Assembly: GCA_018806915.1 (NCBI GenBank)
Contig: JAGKQI010000080.1
Location: forward strand, 186,001 to 250,000
Direction of reading: 5' to 3'
Length of the DNA stretch: 64,000 bases
From: Phytophthora colocasiae
Taxonomy: Eukaryota > Oomycota > Peronosporomycetes > Peronosporales > Peronosporaceae
This document shows positions 41,379-52,564 of the stretch, in pieces. The notes under the pieces were generated by a model. The model did not search any database, was not told the origin of the DNA, and saw only the letters and a program-made list of their open reading frames with translations. The position numbers and the translations under genes are program-made. Numbering within the stretch: the first letter of the stretch is position 1; the number at the start of each line of letters is the position of its first letter.

Positions 41379-42541
41379 ATGTCAACCGAGATGAAGGTCT
41401 CACTTAGTGCCAAGGAGTTCGTGCTGGTGGCTATGACGATGACACTTGTCCCTATCCTGGTATTGGAGCTCTTCGGTGTATCGAACACACGCAGCAACAA
41501 CCAGGCTTTTCATGATGGAACTCCCGGCATGCCACAACTCACAGACTTGCTAATTGGTGGTGCAGTCTCACTGGTTCTGATTGCTGCACGCTTCGTCACC
41601 GGAAAGGAGTTTGCGCCGCTTGCTCGTGTCGTGCTCTCGCCCCAGAAGCGTGTGATTGAGGACCGTGTACACCGCTTCACCACGGTACTATTCAAGCTCA
41701 TGTACGTGTTTCCTAAGGTTTTTATTTTGAGTGGGATTGTTGACATTGGATGCTTGAACAGGTACTTTATGGGCATCTCCATCGTTGGCTTCAAGGTTAT
41801 GCAGCACGAGCCGTGGTTCCCGCCGTCACTGGGTGGTAAGGGCGAAGTAGTGAAGACGTTTGATGTGCTGTCGGACGCACCGTCCAGTGCACTCAAGTAT
41901 TACTTCATGGTACAGCTCGGTTACCACTTGCACAGCTTGCTCTTCATGGTCTTCTTCTCGCCGATCCGCAACGACTTCATTGAGATGCTACTGCATCACG
42001 TGGCCACTATTATCCTGATTGGCGGTTCGTACCTGGCTAACTACACGGCTTTTGGAGCTCTTGTGGTTTTCACGCATGACTTGGGCGATGTCACCGGATG
42101 TACGTACACTACGAATGACTGCGATGCTAACAAAACTAATGTTGCATTTGTTATTTGCCACCAGACGGGATCAAGTCCATTGTGGACAGTGGTAACACTC
42201 CACTGGTGGTGTTCATGTATCTGGTGTTGCTAGTGTCGTGGGCGTATACACGATTGTTCGTGTTCCCAAGCCATCTCATCTACAGCTCGATGATCGAGCT
42301 GCCTCAGAAGCACCCGGACATCGTCGGATCATTCGTACACCCAATGAACGCCATGTTGTGTATGCTCATGGTACTGCACGTGTACTGGTATTTCCTGTTC
42401 CTAGTGATGGGCTACGCATTGGTAAACAAGGGCGTGACGGAAGACATTCAGCACAAGATCGAGGAACCGAGCGACGAAAGCGAGGCGGAACCTGAAGAAG
42501 CCAGCGCCGAAGCTTCGCATGTCAAATCCAAGGACGACTGA
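41379..42541 (+). CDS. TLC-domain protein (ceramide-synthase-like), copy 1
   Basis: Three exons (41379-41701, 41762-42099, 42165-42541) separated by 60- and 65-bp GT-AG introns, giving 345 residues. The first intron is a multiple of three and would read through. It is a multi-pass membrane protein. The Lag1-type motif RNDFIEMLLHHVATIILI, then FTHDLGDV, contains the paired His and the Asp that are catalytic in ceramide synthases. The C-terminus is acidic (ESEAEPEEASAE). The family N-acylates sphingoid bases in the ER. Donor-chain preference cannot be read here. Confidence 0.9.
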
Positions 42542-42784
42542 GGTTGCATCTGTCGTATACAAATGAACAGAGTTTTACGTGTGTGTTATCGTTGCGTTGA
42601 TCAAGGCAAAGTTGACGTTGATGCACGAATTACCGCAAACATGTACCCATTTGTGGACCACACCCATTATTTATTACGCTACTCAAAAAATCAGATCAGA
42701 TCTGATGCAATCAACCGACGTCCGATCCACCAGTTGCTCACCAGCATACCCCATCCTGCCCCCCTGATCGTCCGTCGAGCAGCC

Positions 42785-43979
42785 ATGGCCGCTACAGAGA
42801 TGAAGGTGCTGCTCAGCGCCAAGGAGTATGTGCTAGTGGCGCTGACGCTGACGTTGGTACCGATTGTGCTGGCCGAGCTCTTCGGGGTGGCGCAGATGCG
42901 AGCTGCCATTCCCGAGTTCCAGACGAACCCGGACATGCCACACATCAGCGAGTGGCTCATCGGCATCGGCTTCGCGCTAGTCATTATGGCACTGCGCTTC
43001 ATCTTTCTAGCGATTGCCAAACCTATTGGTCGCCGTGTGTTGTCACCAGCCAAAAGACTGCGCGAAGATCGCGTCGAGCGCTTCGCTACTGTGCTCTTCA
43101 AGTTCACGTGAGTGCCTCGTCTCTGAAGGTCGGATTATTACACTGGTAACTGACTAAGGCCTGACTTGCTGTTCGTATCTGTCTTTAGATACTTTACCAT
43201 TATCACGGTAGTGGGATACTATGTCATGCGCGATGAAAAGTGGTTTCCACCAGTGTTGGGAGGCAAGGGTGTGATTCGTGAAGCTTACTTGATCCTGCAC
43301 GAAGCCCCAGGCTTTGCACTCAAGTACTACTACTTCATTCAGCTTGGCTACCATTTCCACAGTTTGTTGTACATGCTGTTCTTCTCCCCAATCCGAAATG
43401 ACTTCATCGAGATGCTGTTACATCACTTGGTGACGATCATTCTTATTGGAGGATCATATCTTGCCAACTACTGTGCTATGGGAGCACTAGTGACGTTCAC
43501 GCATGACATTGGCGATGTGACCGGGTGTAAGACTGCTCTTCTTGGACTGTGGTTGGCTCAGAATGGCTAATAAGTTGTCTTTTTGTTTTTGTGTTGGTTG
43601 AGCAGACGCTATCAAGTCAGTTGTGGACACGGGAAACACTCCACTGATTGTGGCGATGTACATTGTACTCCTGGCTTCCTGGGGATACACGCGACTGTAC
43701 GTGTACCCGTTCCACCTGATCTACAACGCTATCTTCGTGATTCCTGAGGCTAACCCGCATGTGGTCGGCATCTTTCTGCACCCGGGCAATGCGCTGCTCT
43801 GCATGCTGGTGGTTCTTCACGTGTATTGGTATGGACTGTTCCTCGTCATGGGCTACACTTTGATCCGGAAGGGCTTGGCGGAAGATATCCAGGACAAATG
43901 CTCAGATGTGGAAGAAGAGGAAGAAACAGCAGCACTGGAGACAACAATCAGTTCCAGCAGCAAAACGAAGAACGAGTGA
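42785..43979 (+). CDS. TLC-domain protein (ceramide-synthase-like), copy 2
   Basis: Three exons (42785-43107, 43189-43526, 43606-43979) with 81- and 79-bp GT-AG introns, giving 344 residues. Exons 1 and 2 have exactly the same lengths as in copy 1 (323 and 338 bp), and the introns are in the same places. I chose the ATG at 42785 by alignment with copy 1 (xATEMKVLLSAKEYVLVA); the open frame upstream is probably leader. It carries RNDFIEMLLHHLVTIILI and FTHDIGDV. The two genes are a tandem duplication 243 bp apart. Confidence 0.9.
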
Positions 43980-44623
43980 GAATGAAGCGCGGCGTTGACA
44001 TTGCTATCCAGATGACTCTAGTTCATTCTTTATCAACAACCTTTTGCCAGAGAACCCGATAACATAGACGCACTCGTGCACTACTGTACCCCGTGTTTTC
44101 GATAGCTGGGATGCGCTTGAACTCATGTTCGCAGGCAATGGTGACGAACATTACCAGAGGCTTCACCATCAGGTAGTGAATGGTAAGTCGATTTGCGTTT
44201 CATTGCTGTTCGACGGTCACAGTGTTCCGCCTCACCTTGAGGCTCAAGTGAAATTCTCGTCACGGAATTTACCGGTAAGCCTTGTTGTTATTAGAGCTGC
44301 TCTGCCACGTACATCCATTTGCCAGCACTCAAGATACTGCACAGGTCGCTCAAATTTTCAACTTCCATTGGCAATGATCAAGCCCACGGTGGCAGCCATG
44401 GAGACAGTGAAGACAGCAGCAACAATTGAGTGTATCTTGGGTTTCATAAACGCACCGAGATCCCAAGCTTCGCTTCCTCATTGTCATTCATTCGGAGTCT
44501 CCACGCGTCTTCTTCGACGTCGCTAGTGTGGCACATGGCCACGCGCGGACGAGCCGCGCGTGGTATTCACGTCGTTGAACGATTCGTTCAGGCTCTCAAT
44601 TCACAATCGGAATTCCTCTCAAC
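43980..44623. other. Stretch without a convincing gene, with a GC-rich hairpin
   Basis: Contains a perfect 10-bp inverted repeat with a 5-base loop (CCACGCGCGG at 44539-44548 and CCGCGCGTGG at 44554-44563). A 133-codon plus-strand frame (44125-44526) has no recognisable features. Confidence 0.5.
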
Positions 44624-44932
44624 ATGACGGACGACTGGCTAGCCGACATCACTCTGGGCTTCGGCGCTAACGCAGCGGTGGTGGTGCTCTGTTGGCTACG
44701 AGGAGCCCCTTCCAGCACCGGACTGCAGCTATCGAATGACACAAGGAGAGCCGTGGAGAGCAGGAACGGCCCCAGCATCTACACGACGTTTCCCGGCCAT
44801 TTCAGCAACGGCCTATGCGGTGAAGACGTGCAGCTGGCTGGAGGTGTCGTGGTCACAGTTGCAGTCATGGCAGCCGTTGCAGCCGAGATCACTGCCACAG
44901 CAGCCAGCATGAGTCGAGCTGCGATGGAGTAA
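44624..44932 (+). CDS. Putative small protein, 102 residues (pair member 1)
   Basis: ATG frame with W, then ITLGFGANAAVVVLCWLRG near the start and a hydrophobic GGVVVTVAVMAAVAAEITA segment near the end. The same architecture, with LGFGxNxAVVxxCW and a terminal VVAVAVEIA, recurs in the frame at 45194-45466, which supports coding because two unrelated chance ORFs would not share it. No family known to me. Possibly membrane-associated. Confidence 0.38.
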   Translation: MTDDWLADITLGFGANAAVVVLCWLRGAPSSTGLQLSNDTRRAVESRNGPSIYTTFPGHFSNGLCGEDVQLAGGVVVTVAVMAAVAAEITATAASMSRAAME

Positions 44933-45193
44933 AAGCAGCTTCCAAACAAAGCCACGCGAGTATTACTGTATAGTGAAATCAAGTCTAAATGAACATTCTC
45001 GGCATTACCACTTCAAGCTCAGCGTTAAACGGATCCGTCACCCCCCCCGCATTGCGATCTCCAAGCATATCTACATGTAGCGTTATCTACCAGTATGAAA
45101 AGCCTTAGTCTAAGTCTACAGCATTCAAGCGCCGCATTCGAGCGGTTTCGCTTTTGAATCGCTTGAACTGAACTCAGTTTCCCCACTGTTGCA

Positions 45194-45466
45194 ATGGAGA
45201 CTTGGGGCGTGGAGCTGATTCTAGGCTTCGGAATGAACATGGCGGTGGTGACCGTTTGCTGGATCAGCGGCTGGAGGCCCATGGACACCAGCAACAGCAT
45301 ATTGTGGCACGACGCGCATCACGAGGACGAAGAGACGAATGAGACAGAAGAACACGAGCTGTCGATCCTTTGGAACGGCGGTACCGAGACGACGATCGGG
45401 CTCGTCGTGGCGGTGGCAGTGGAAATCGCCTCGAAACCTGGCAGCGTCAGGATTGCAAGGTGGTGA
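45194..45466 (+). CDS. Putative small protein, 90 residues (pair member 2)
   Basis: ATG frame beginning METWGVELILGFGMNMAVV, with CWISG, an acidic middle (HHEDEETNETEEHE) and a hydrophobic TIGLVVAVAVEIA end. It aligns with 44624-44932 at both ends. Function unknown. Confidence 0.38.
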   Translation: METWGVELILGFGMNMAVVTVCWISGWRPMDTSNSILWHDAHHEDEETNETEEHELSILWNGGTETTIGLVVAVAVEIASKPGSVRIARW

Positions 45467-45551
45467 CATTTTAGATTAATAGAGATTTCAACTGAGACTT
45501 GCAGTGAATACCACGATCCATTGTATTTTCACTTGTACGCCTTGACACCCC

Positions 45552-45830
45552 CTACGCTAAGGCTGTACCACCGCTGTTAACCCCGCCCTTGTCGACGCCT
45601 TCTCGGACATTTTCCAGCCCACCAGCGTCATTACCTTTGCTGTTACGAAACACACTGAGTCCGAGGTAGCCATTTTCGTTGTCACTGCTGCTGCTGTATG
45701 GACCTCCTCCCTCTGCTTCGCGCTTTATCCGTTCTTTGTCGTCCAGGTACACCTTGATGAACATGAAAGCAGCGTATGCCACAAGAAGAACCCCAGCGCC
45801 GATAGCGATCCATACGTACACGGAGACCAT
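45552..45830 (-). CDS. Small single-pass membrane protein, 92 residues
   Basis: From the ATG at 45830: a clear membrane segment at residues 3-24 (VYVWIAIGAGVLLVAYAAFMF), a basic/acidic juxtamembrane stretch (KVYLDDKERIKREAEGG), then a polar Ser/Gly/Asn tail. This is a plausible type III or tail-exposed membrane protein. There is no homologue I recognise. Confidence 0.5.
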   Translation of the reverse strand: MVSVYVWIAIGAGVLLVAYAAFMFIKVYLDDKERIKREAEGGGPYSSSSDNENGYLGLSVFRNSKGNDAGGLENVREGVDKGGVNSGGTALA

Positions 45831-46186
45831 TGCTGCTGCCCCAGTCCAATCGCCAAATGACACAGAAAACTTGCAGAGCACCCAATTGCCAGCCTAGATT
45901 CAGTGATGTACCCATTGATCAACGTGAAAGTAGTCAGCGTGAGCTTTATCACATCGAGTTCCGGTTGCTGCAAGTTGAACGGAGGCACTGGAAGTTCCTG
46001 TGGAGTCGATGGCATCGATATGACGCTCCAGTGCCGTGGTACAACTTCAAGCTTCCCCATACAAACGCTAACATATCATGGCATCTTGAATTGACTATGA
46101 GGTTATTGTGTGTATCCTTTTCCTCTTAAAATAGTCTCACTCAAATTCATTTTGTGTCGTTCTGACCATTTTTTCCACCACTCATA
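45831..46186. other. Intergenic stretch
   Basis: Upstream region of the divergent small membrane protein gene and MTO1. An Inr-like TCATTTT lies at 46147-46153, about 35-40 bp before the MTO1 ATG. Confidence 0.45.
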
Positions 46187-48419
46187 ATGCTGGCGCGTCG
46201 ACGGCCCCACGTCGCGACTCAAGTGCGTTGCGCTGCGCTCCGAGCGCTCAGCAGCGCCGTCGCTCCTTCCCAATTTGATGTGGTTGTGGTAGGTGGCGGC
46301 CATGCTGGCTGCGAAGCTGCTGCTGCTGCCTCAAGAACTGGTACGTTAAATGGTTGTCAATGCTGATGAATAATCTACTAACAGTATTTCCCACTCGCTG
46401 TTGCACTTGCAATGCAATTCAGGTGCTAAAACTGCACTAGTGACACAAAAGCTGGCAACTGTAGGCGAAATGTCATGTAACGTGGGTATTATTCACTCTT
46501 GGTAATTATCAACAATTGTTGCAATGAGCTGACCTCAATTCAATTTATCATAGCCTTCTATTGGCGGTGTAGGCAAAGGCACTTTAGTACGCGAAGTGGA
46601 CGCTATGGGTGGTCTCATGGGACAGGTGGCTGATTCGGCCGGCATTCAGTTCCGGATGCTTAATTCAGCCAAAGGACCGGCGGTGAGAGGTCCACGCGCT
46701 CAAATGGACCGAGACCTGTATCAACAGGGCATGCAGAAGGCACTTCAGGAGCTGCCGAATCTCTGGCTCGTAGAAGATGGAGTGAATGACCTCATTTTGG
46801 AGAAACAGAATCAGGGAGAACAGGTTAAAGGAGTGGTGACTTCTTCCGGACGTGAAATTCCGGCTTCTCAGGTGGTAATTACAACGGGCACGTTCCTCCG
46901 GGGAATGATTTACCAAGGACCCGATATTCGAATTCCAGCAGGGCGACACATGCGTGATTCAGACGGCCTCGAGCCACCAGCGGTGGGATTGGCACAGACA
47001 TTGGAAAGACTCGAGTTCCCGCTTGGTCGTCTTAAAACTGGAACTCCACCACGACTTGATGGACGGACGATCGACTACACTGGACTTGAAATTCAACCCA
47101 GTGATGACCCACCGATACCATTTTCGTTCTTGAATGAGCGCAAGCAGGTACCCCTCGCAGACAAGCAGGTTGTTTGCCACGCTACATACACCAACGAGGA
47201 GAGTCACCGTATTGTCCGTGATAACTTGCATATGCTTCCACAATATGACGGTGGGAGGGATGGCGAGGGTGTGGGTCCTCGTTACTGTCCGTCGATCGAT
47301 ACTAAGGTTATTCGCTTCGCTGATCGATCAAGACATCAACTTTGGCTTGAGCCTGAGGGTTTGAACACTCATTTGGTGTACCCTAATGGTATCAGTACTG
47401 CACTACCTGAAGATTTACAACTTGAACTGCTGCGTACCATCAAGGGACTGGAAAACGTTGAGATTGTGCGCGCTGGATACTCCGTTGAATATGACTATGT
47501 GGATCCGCGATCACTTCACCCAACACTCGAGACGAAGAAGCTACCAGGTCTGTACTTGGCCGGTCAAATCAACGGTACGACAGGATATGAAGAAGCTGCT
47601 GCACAGGGTATTGTTGCCGGTATGAACGCTGGACTGAGTGCCATGGGGAAGGAATCACTGATACTTGACCGCGCTGATGCCTTCACCGGAGTCCTCATTG
47701 ACGATTTGATCTCGTTGGGCACTACCGAACCTTACCGGATGTTCACTTCTCGATCGGAGTTCCGTTTACTGCTTCGTGCTGATAACGCTGACTTGCGACT
47801 CACTCGCAAGGCGTTCGAACAAGGTGCTGGCATTCCAAGTGAGCGTATGGAGAAGCTTGAGAAGAAGGAGAAAGCTATGGAGTACGCTCGTAAAGCTCTG
47901 GACGAATTTGCTCGTGACCCGCACGAGTGGAACCGCTACGGTATCAAGGTCAGTCTCGACGGAGTGAAGCGCAGTGCGGCGCAAATCCTGGCGTTTTCGA
48001 CTGTAACGCCGCAGGATATCGAGCGAATTTGGCGTGACGTTGACTACGAGCACCAAGACGCATTGCCCGATGATATCAAGGACCTTATGAAAACGGAATG
48101 TCTGTACGCGACGCAACTCCGAATTCAACACCAGGAAATCCACGTCTTCCGTAATAAGCAGCACGTGCAGATCCCCGAGTGGGTGGACTACTCGGATCTG
48201 CCTATGATCTCGAACGAAGAGCGAGAGAAGTTGCAACGTGCACAACCTGCCACAATCCACGCAGCCAGTCGAATCGCTGGTATCCGGTCCGCCACTTTGC
48301 TACTTCTGTACCAATACGCTATGCGTGAACCACATGATGGTCTCACGAAGAAGCAACGTAGACGTAGAGCTGTTGCTCAACGCAGCACAAACACTGAGTA
48401 CCAGAGTACCATACCATAA
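46187..48419 (+). CDS. MTO1: Mitochondrial tRNA uridine 5-carboxymethylaminomethyl modification enzyme (MTO1/MnmG)
   Basis: Three exons: 46187-46340, 46423-46481 and 46554-48419, with GT-AG introns of 82 and 72 bp, giving 692 residues. The first 29 residues are Arg/Ala-rich without acids, a typical mitochondrial presequence. The FAD-binding GGGHAGCEA is at about 36-44; the junction of exons 2 and 3 rebuilds the conserved [13 protein letters not shown] motif; [43 protein letters not shown] and [17 protein letters not shown] follow. With MnmE/GTPBP3 it modifies U34 of mitochondrial tRNAs. Length fits the family. Confidence 0.95.
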
Positions 48420-48520
48420 TGGCTACACAAAGACAAATGTAGCCATTTCATTTAGTGTAGCCATTTTCAGTAGATCTTTTTGAAAAGATACGCGTCTTTT
48501 CGATCACTGTATCAATCGAC

Positions 48521-50137
48521 ATGGGGGCAGGAACGTCAACTGGTTTAGTAGATTCCGTACTGGATGGAGACATCCAGCAGCTCAAGACCATCCTGCGCAG
48601 CTATGAGGAAGATGGCTACAGTTCTAATGATAGGAAATTGGAGCTGGAAGAAGCTGTTCACACTGTCGTAGCCTCTGAACTTGAATCTGGTCAACACCTT
48701 CAGCAGCTGCAGATCGCCTTGGAGCTATTGCTACAAGCTCGACCGGAGGCTTGGAGCTCCATAGTCTCTAGTCAAGAGTATGGTGAGAATAACGACAGTG
48801 GAAATAATTCTGCAATGTGGTCAGCTTGTCATCGAGCTTGCGCGACGGGAAATCTCGCCTTTGTGGCATTTACACTACAACATTATCCAGATCAGTTTGA
48901 TATTCAAAAGCGTGATGTCTTTGGTTTTTTTCCAATTGATCTAGTGCCGCCGGAGCTGCTTATGAGTGCAGACGAGATAGACGACAATCTACGAGAAATA
49001 CCGGACAAATTAAAGCCTGGAACAGCTCGCACAAGGCGATGCCTCGCTCTTCAGAAGCTCCGAGAGAGGAAGGCGAAGCTACAGGATGAGCAGGTTCGCA
49101 GTCTTCTTGGAGACTCAATGGTTGAAGAGTTAAGGGAAGAATCCAATCAAGAAAAAGAAGACAAAGATGATCGTGTTGGTGAGTTTTATGTGGCATTTGA
49201 ACCGAGACGTGACCATCTCTCCATTGACCAAGAGTGCAACATAGGCCACGTGCACGAACGTGGGGTGCTGCTACAAGTGAATTATCGTGTGCCACGTACT
49301 GAACCATTCCTTAATGGCTACTTCCAGCTAATCTGGCGAGAACTTGGAGATCCTCGCAGTGAAGAACCGAACTATGACCCATCCATCACGAAGTTGCGAG
49401 ACAAAAACGCTCAATTCCTGGATGAAGATGCCGCACTTCAACCCCAGCAACTATGGCAGGTTCAGGATAACCAAGAAGCTCCAATTGAGACGAAGGAATC
49501 CTCACCGCCTCGGTCTCTAGATGATCCTGGGTCGGACTCAGTGATAGAAGGATGCTTTTCCGTGGATGTGACCCATTTACCAGCCGACAGCGTTTGCAAC
49601 ATGCTGTTTATTACCTGTGACCGGCGGATGCTTCATCGGACAATTGCTTTGAGCACAGAGGGCCTTGCAGTACAAATTGCCGATATTAGCGATGCTGATA
49701 GTGACGACTACTTCTCGGATTCTACAAGTGAAGAAACGTATGAACAGGAACAGAATCAGGAAGTGGAAGTCAAACAACCAGGCTTCACGTTTTACGTCGG
49801 GGGCGAGGAATTTTCACACCCGAATTCTGTGTTTGCTGGCCAAAGTTTCCCCGATGTGGAAGCGTTTGAGGGTTTCTTGCGCGATTTACGAGTGAAAAAG
49901 CAACGTCGTCTGCAGGAAAAACAGGAACAGCAAGAGCGACTGGACCAGGAAAGGAAAGATGATACGATTCGAGATCAACAACAGCAAGAAGCAGGCCAGG
50001 AGGCCGAGGAATTCACAGGAAAAGGTGGTGAAGCTGTAATTTCGGCAATTCGACTTGTGGAAGAGGTTCGACCGGTTGAAGCACCATCGGAAACCACTGA
50101 ACACAACCAGAACGGCCACGAATCCGGGATTTACTGA
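48521..50137 (+). CDS. Acidic 538-residue protein with possible N-myristoylation and coiled coil
   Basis: One uninterrupted frame from the ATG 48521. MGAGTST fits an N-myristoylation site (Gly2, Ser6). Residues of about 8-150 contain ankyrin-like helices (VDSVLDGDIQQLKTILRSY, then ACHRACATGNLAFVAFTL). The middle is a beta-rich region without a recognised domain (about 215-395), and residues of about 445-500 are a charged Gln/Glu/Arg coiled coil (KKQRRLQEKQEQQERLDQER). Membrane-attached scaffold is an inference from the lipid site and ankyrin-like part. It lies 101 bp after MTO1 in the same direction. Confidence 0.8.
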   Translation: MGAGTSTGLVDSVLDGDIQQLKTILRSYEEDGYSSNDRKLELEEAVHTVVASELESGQHLQQLQIALELLLQARPEAWSSIVSSQEYGENNDSGNNSAMWSACHRACATGNLAFVAFTLQHYPDQFDIQKRDVFGFFPIDLVPPELLMSADEIDDNLREIPDKLKPGTARTRRCLALQKLRERKAKLQDEQVRSLLGDSMVEELREESNQEKEDKDDRVGEFYVAFEPRRDHLSIDQECNIGHVHERGVLLQVNYRVPRTEPFLNGYFQLIWRELGDPRSEEPNYDPSITKLRDKNAQFLDEDAALQPQQLWQVQDNQEAPIETKESSPPRSLDDPGSDSVIEGCFSVDVTHLPADSVCNMLFITCDRRMLHRTIALSTEGLAVQIADISDADSDDYFSDSTSEETYEQEQNQEVEVKQPGFTFYVGGEEFSHPNSVFAGQSFPDVEAFEGFLRDLRVKKQRRLQEKQEQQERLDQERKDDTIRDQQQQEAGQEAEEFTGKGGEAVISAIRLVEEVRPVEAPSETTEHNQNGHESGIY

Positions 50138-50220
50138 AGGTTGTCATGTGCATATTGCGTTTTGTAGTCTGGAATCTTCATACGACACTATATTTTTTCC
50201 TCTATGCCACGGCTTTGAAT

Positions 50221-52551
50221 TTACAGCTTCAACGGGATCATGTCATTGGCACTCTCCGCACGTGTAGGGGCTCTGTCTCGGCGATTCTCGTCGAAGATGA
50301 CAAATTCAGATTCATTTGGCGCTCGTGAACTCCTCGTAGGCATATTCAGTTGAATCATATCGGAGTTAGCACTGCTTGATGAATACGACGACGTCTGAGA
50401 ATGTGCAGAGGCCCTAGGAGATATGTGATAACTCTTTTTGTTGGCGATTTCCAACGGATTTTTCTCGTACTCTGGCAGGTAGCGAGGCTGGTGGCGTCGA
50501 GTATTCAGCGGTGGTCGGCCATTCACATGCACATTTCCTCGTGAATTGGCTTCACGAATGAGTCGTTCTGTAGTCTGCATCTCTTGTGTCGTCATGCTCG
50601 AGAAGTTGATCTGACTGTGGTTACTGCCTTCGTTTGTGGCTGCTGTAGTGGCGTAACTCGCTCGGTTGCCTGACGCTTGGCTGCTTCGTTTGTAGGTGAG
50701 ATCACTGTATTCGTCATCGTCCATGTTGGTCATGACAGAACCTCCAGGTGATATCGTCAATCCATTGAGCGACAGGATGTACGGATCACGAGCCAAAAAC
50801 GCACTAAGAGATGCGTCTGACGTCGAGTAGCTACTGGGCGTGTGGTTTGAACTCTTTGAGGTGGAAACGAGCGGTGGTTTGCCCATGAACTCAGCCCAAT
50901 TGGAGGAATGAGGCGTCAGTTTGTCATCTTGTGAAAGACCCGAGAATGAACTGCTGCTGATAGTAGAGAAACTCATCTTCTGGCCGGTGTATTGCTCGTA
51001 AAGCTGGTAGTCCCCAGCTCGCATCGGCATCACTTGATCTCGTTCATAGTTGTTGTCTCGCCCGGGGTACGGTGGAGGTGGACCACGAACACTACTGTAG
51101 CTTTCATCCGTATTCTTGTGTTTGCTACGAGCGTTCACAAGTTGTGAGAGGCTGCCACTGCTGCTGTTACTATCGAGACTGAGGTCTTTTCGGCCTCGAG
51201 CATGCCCCAACATCGTCAAATTCATCTGCAACTCAGACACGCATGTATTGCACCCGCGAGTATCCATGAACTCCTCTGTATCATCTTTCTGAGACGCATT
51301 TTCACCCCCCAAACTCCTACCACTGCCATCGCTGGCCATTCGTACATCCAATTTCCGGTGTCCAACGGTGATACTGTCCGAGCTGTCTTCACTTTCTTTG
51401 TAGTTAACCTCGAACGCTCTCATATCTATAAAACCCGAGCAAGAACCGCACACAGCTTCACCACAGAATCGACAGTGATAGCGTCTTCTGTACGTGCGGA
51501 ACGTCTTCAAGCACAAATAGCAGTGATCACTCTCCGTCCACGTCATCTTACTCAGATGTTGCATCGTCACTGCAGGCTTCGCTGCCTCTGTAAAGTGACT
51601 CACACCTAGTGCGAGAGTCTGCAGCCATTTGCGGTATTTCTTCGCCACTTCATGACCCGCAGCTACTGCCACACGCATCCGTGGGCTCTGCGATACCTCT
51701 TTCAACACAAGTTTTGACGGCATCAGCGACAGAAGTAAACTCACACGTACCATAGGTCCATTCGAGTCTTCTTGCACTACTTCTTCGACAATTACTCCGG
51801 AGTTCCGGAAGTGAAGTCGATCGGTCTTCGAGGATTTCGGAAGTTCCGGGATATCCTTGAAATTCATACTGGAGAACGTGTGTACTCCAATCAGTCGAGA
51901 CCCTGTAACCGGTTGAGGTCTATGCAGGTCCCGAGCAACACGACGACCCACGCGAGTCAGTTTATCACTGATGTACGCACGCTCGAAGACATCCTGGTAG
52001 CAGATCATAGTGAAATCTCGATGGCCGTCCAGTCCGCCCAATTTCGTGAATGATCTCAAAGTGATCCAGTTGGCACTGTAGCCATCATCTTCACTGAAGA
52101 GCTGCCAATCTTCTCGATCCCTTGCACTATCCGGACTGGGTGCGTACGGGGGCGGGGTCGTACAACTTAAGGAATCCACTACAGCTCCACTTTCGAATTG
52201 TTTGTCGAAAATCTTCTTCATGATGGCTCGGAAGTCCTCGGACGTACCAGTTCGTAACACATCCAGCATAGTATTGACATCTGCCCGTACTGTAGTTGCA
52301 GCTCGGACAAGGTAGAACTCGGAGGGGTGACCACCTCCACCTTTGCCGAATGTTCGGACTGTACTCACTTTGTTGGAGAGTGATTCCCCTGTCATTTCGT
52401 ACATTTGGGTGCCGTTCTTATCACTCAGCAATTTCCAGTCGTGGGTGGTGACGGTGGCCAGCAATGCCAAATCCGTTGCATCTTCGCGAACACGCTCGAG
52501 GATTCTGGCCGATGGTGCTGCCGCTTGTTTGTCTGCGTGGCAGGAAATCAT
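50221..52551 (-). CDS. START-like and FYVE-type zinc finger protein, 776 residues
   Basis: Residues of about 15-335 form a START-like lipid-binding region (WKLLSDKNGTQMYEMTGES, then RDFTMICYQDVF). A FYVE-type double zinc finger follows at about 345-395 (SDHCYLCLKTF, RRYHCRFCGEAVCGSCSG), with RGCNTC as the last Cys pair after an insert. The C-terminal 350 residues are Ser/Asn-rich and disordered. FYVE domains bind PI3P on endosomes; here the basic patch is RRYHCR rather than RR/KHHCR, so binding should not be assumed. The paralogue at 53968-55218 is divergent and lacks the long tail. Starts at the ATG 52551. Confidence 0.88.
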   Translation of the reverse strand: MISCHADKQAAAPSARILERVREDATDLALLATVTTHDWKLLSDKNGTQMYEMTGESLSNKVSTVRTFGKGGGGHPSEFYLVRAATTVRADVNTMLDVLRTGTSEDFRAIMKKIFDKQFESGAVVDSLSCTTPPPYAPSPDSARDREDWQLFSEDDGYSANWITLRSFTKLGGLDGHRDFTMICYQDVFERAYISDKLTRVGRRVARDLHRPQPVTGSRLIGVHTFSSMNFKDIPELPKSSKTDRLHFRNSGVIVEEVVQEDSNGPMVRVSLLLSLMPSKLVLKEVSQSPRMRVAVAAGHEVAKKYRKWLQTLALGVSHFTEAAKPAVTMQHLSKMTWTESDHCYLCLKTFRTYRRRYHCRFCGEAVCGSCSGFIDMRAFEVNYKESEDSSDSITVGHRKLDVRMASDGSGRSLGGENASQKDDTEEFMDTRGCNTCVSELQMNLTMLGHARGRKDLSLDSNSSSGSLSQLVNARSKHKNTDESYSSVRGPPPPYPGRDNNYERDQVMPMRAGDYQLYEQYTGQKMSFSTISSSSFSGLSQDDKLTPHSSNWAEFMGKPPLVSTSKSSNHTPSSYSTSDASLSAFLARDPYILSLNGLTISPGGSVMTNMDDDEYSDLTYKRSSQASGNRASYATTAATNEGSNHSQINFSSMTTQEMQTTERLIREANSRGNVHVNGRPPLNTRRHQPRYLPEYEKNPLEIANKKSYHISPRASAHSQTSSYSSSSANSDMIQLNMPTRSSRAPNESEFVIFDENRRDRAPTRAESANDMIPLKL

Positions 52552-52564
52552 AGACTCGGAATTG

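Noticed and set aside
41379..42233. Uninterrupted reading through the first TLC intron
   Set aside because: The 60-bp intron is in frame, but copy 2 has an out-of-frame intron at the same place and the read-through residues break the conserved membrane segment.
42563..42784. N-terminal extension of TLC copy 2
   Set aside because: Open frame upstream, but copy 1 aligns from the ATG at 42785 and the extension has no family similarity.
48426..48470. TGTAGCCATT motif after MTO1, also at 28816-28828 and inside the 31-bp repeat, as a common terminator
   Set aside because: Three short partial matches are too few to claim a signal; could be shared repeat debris.
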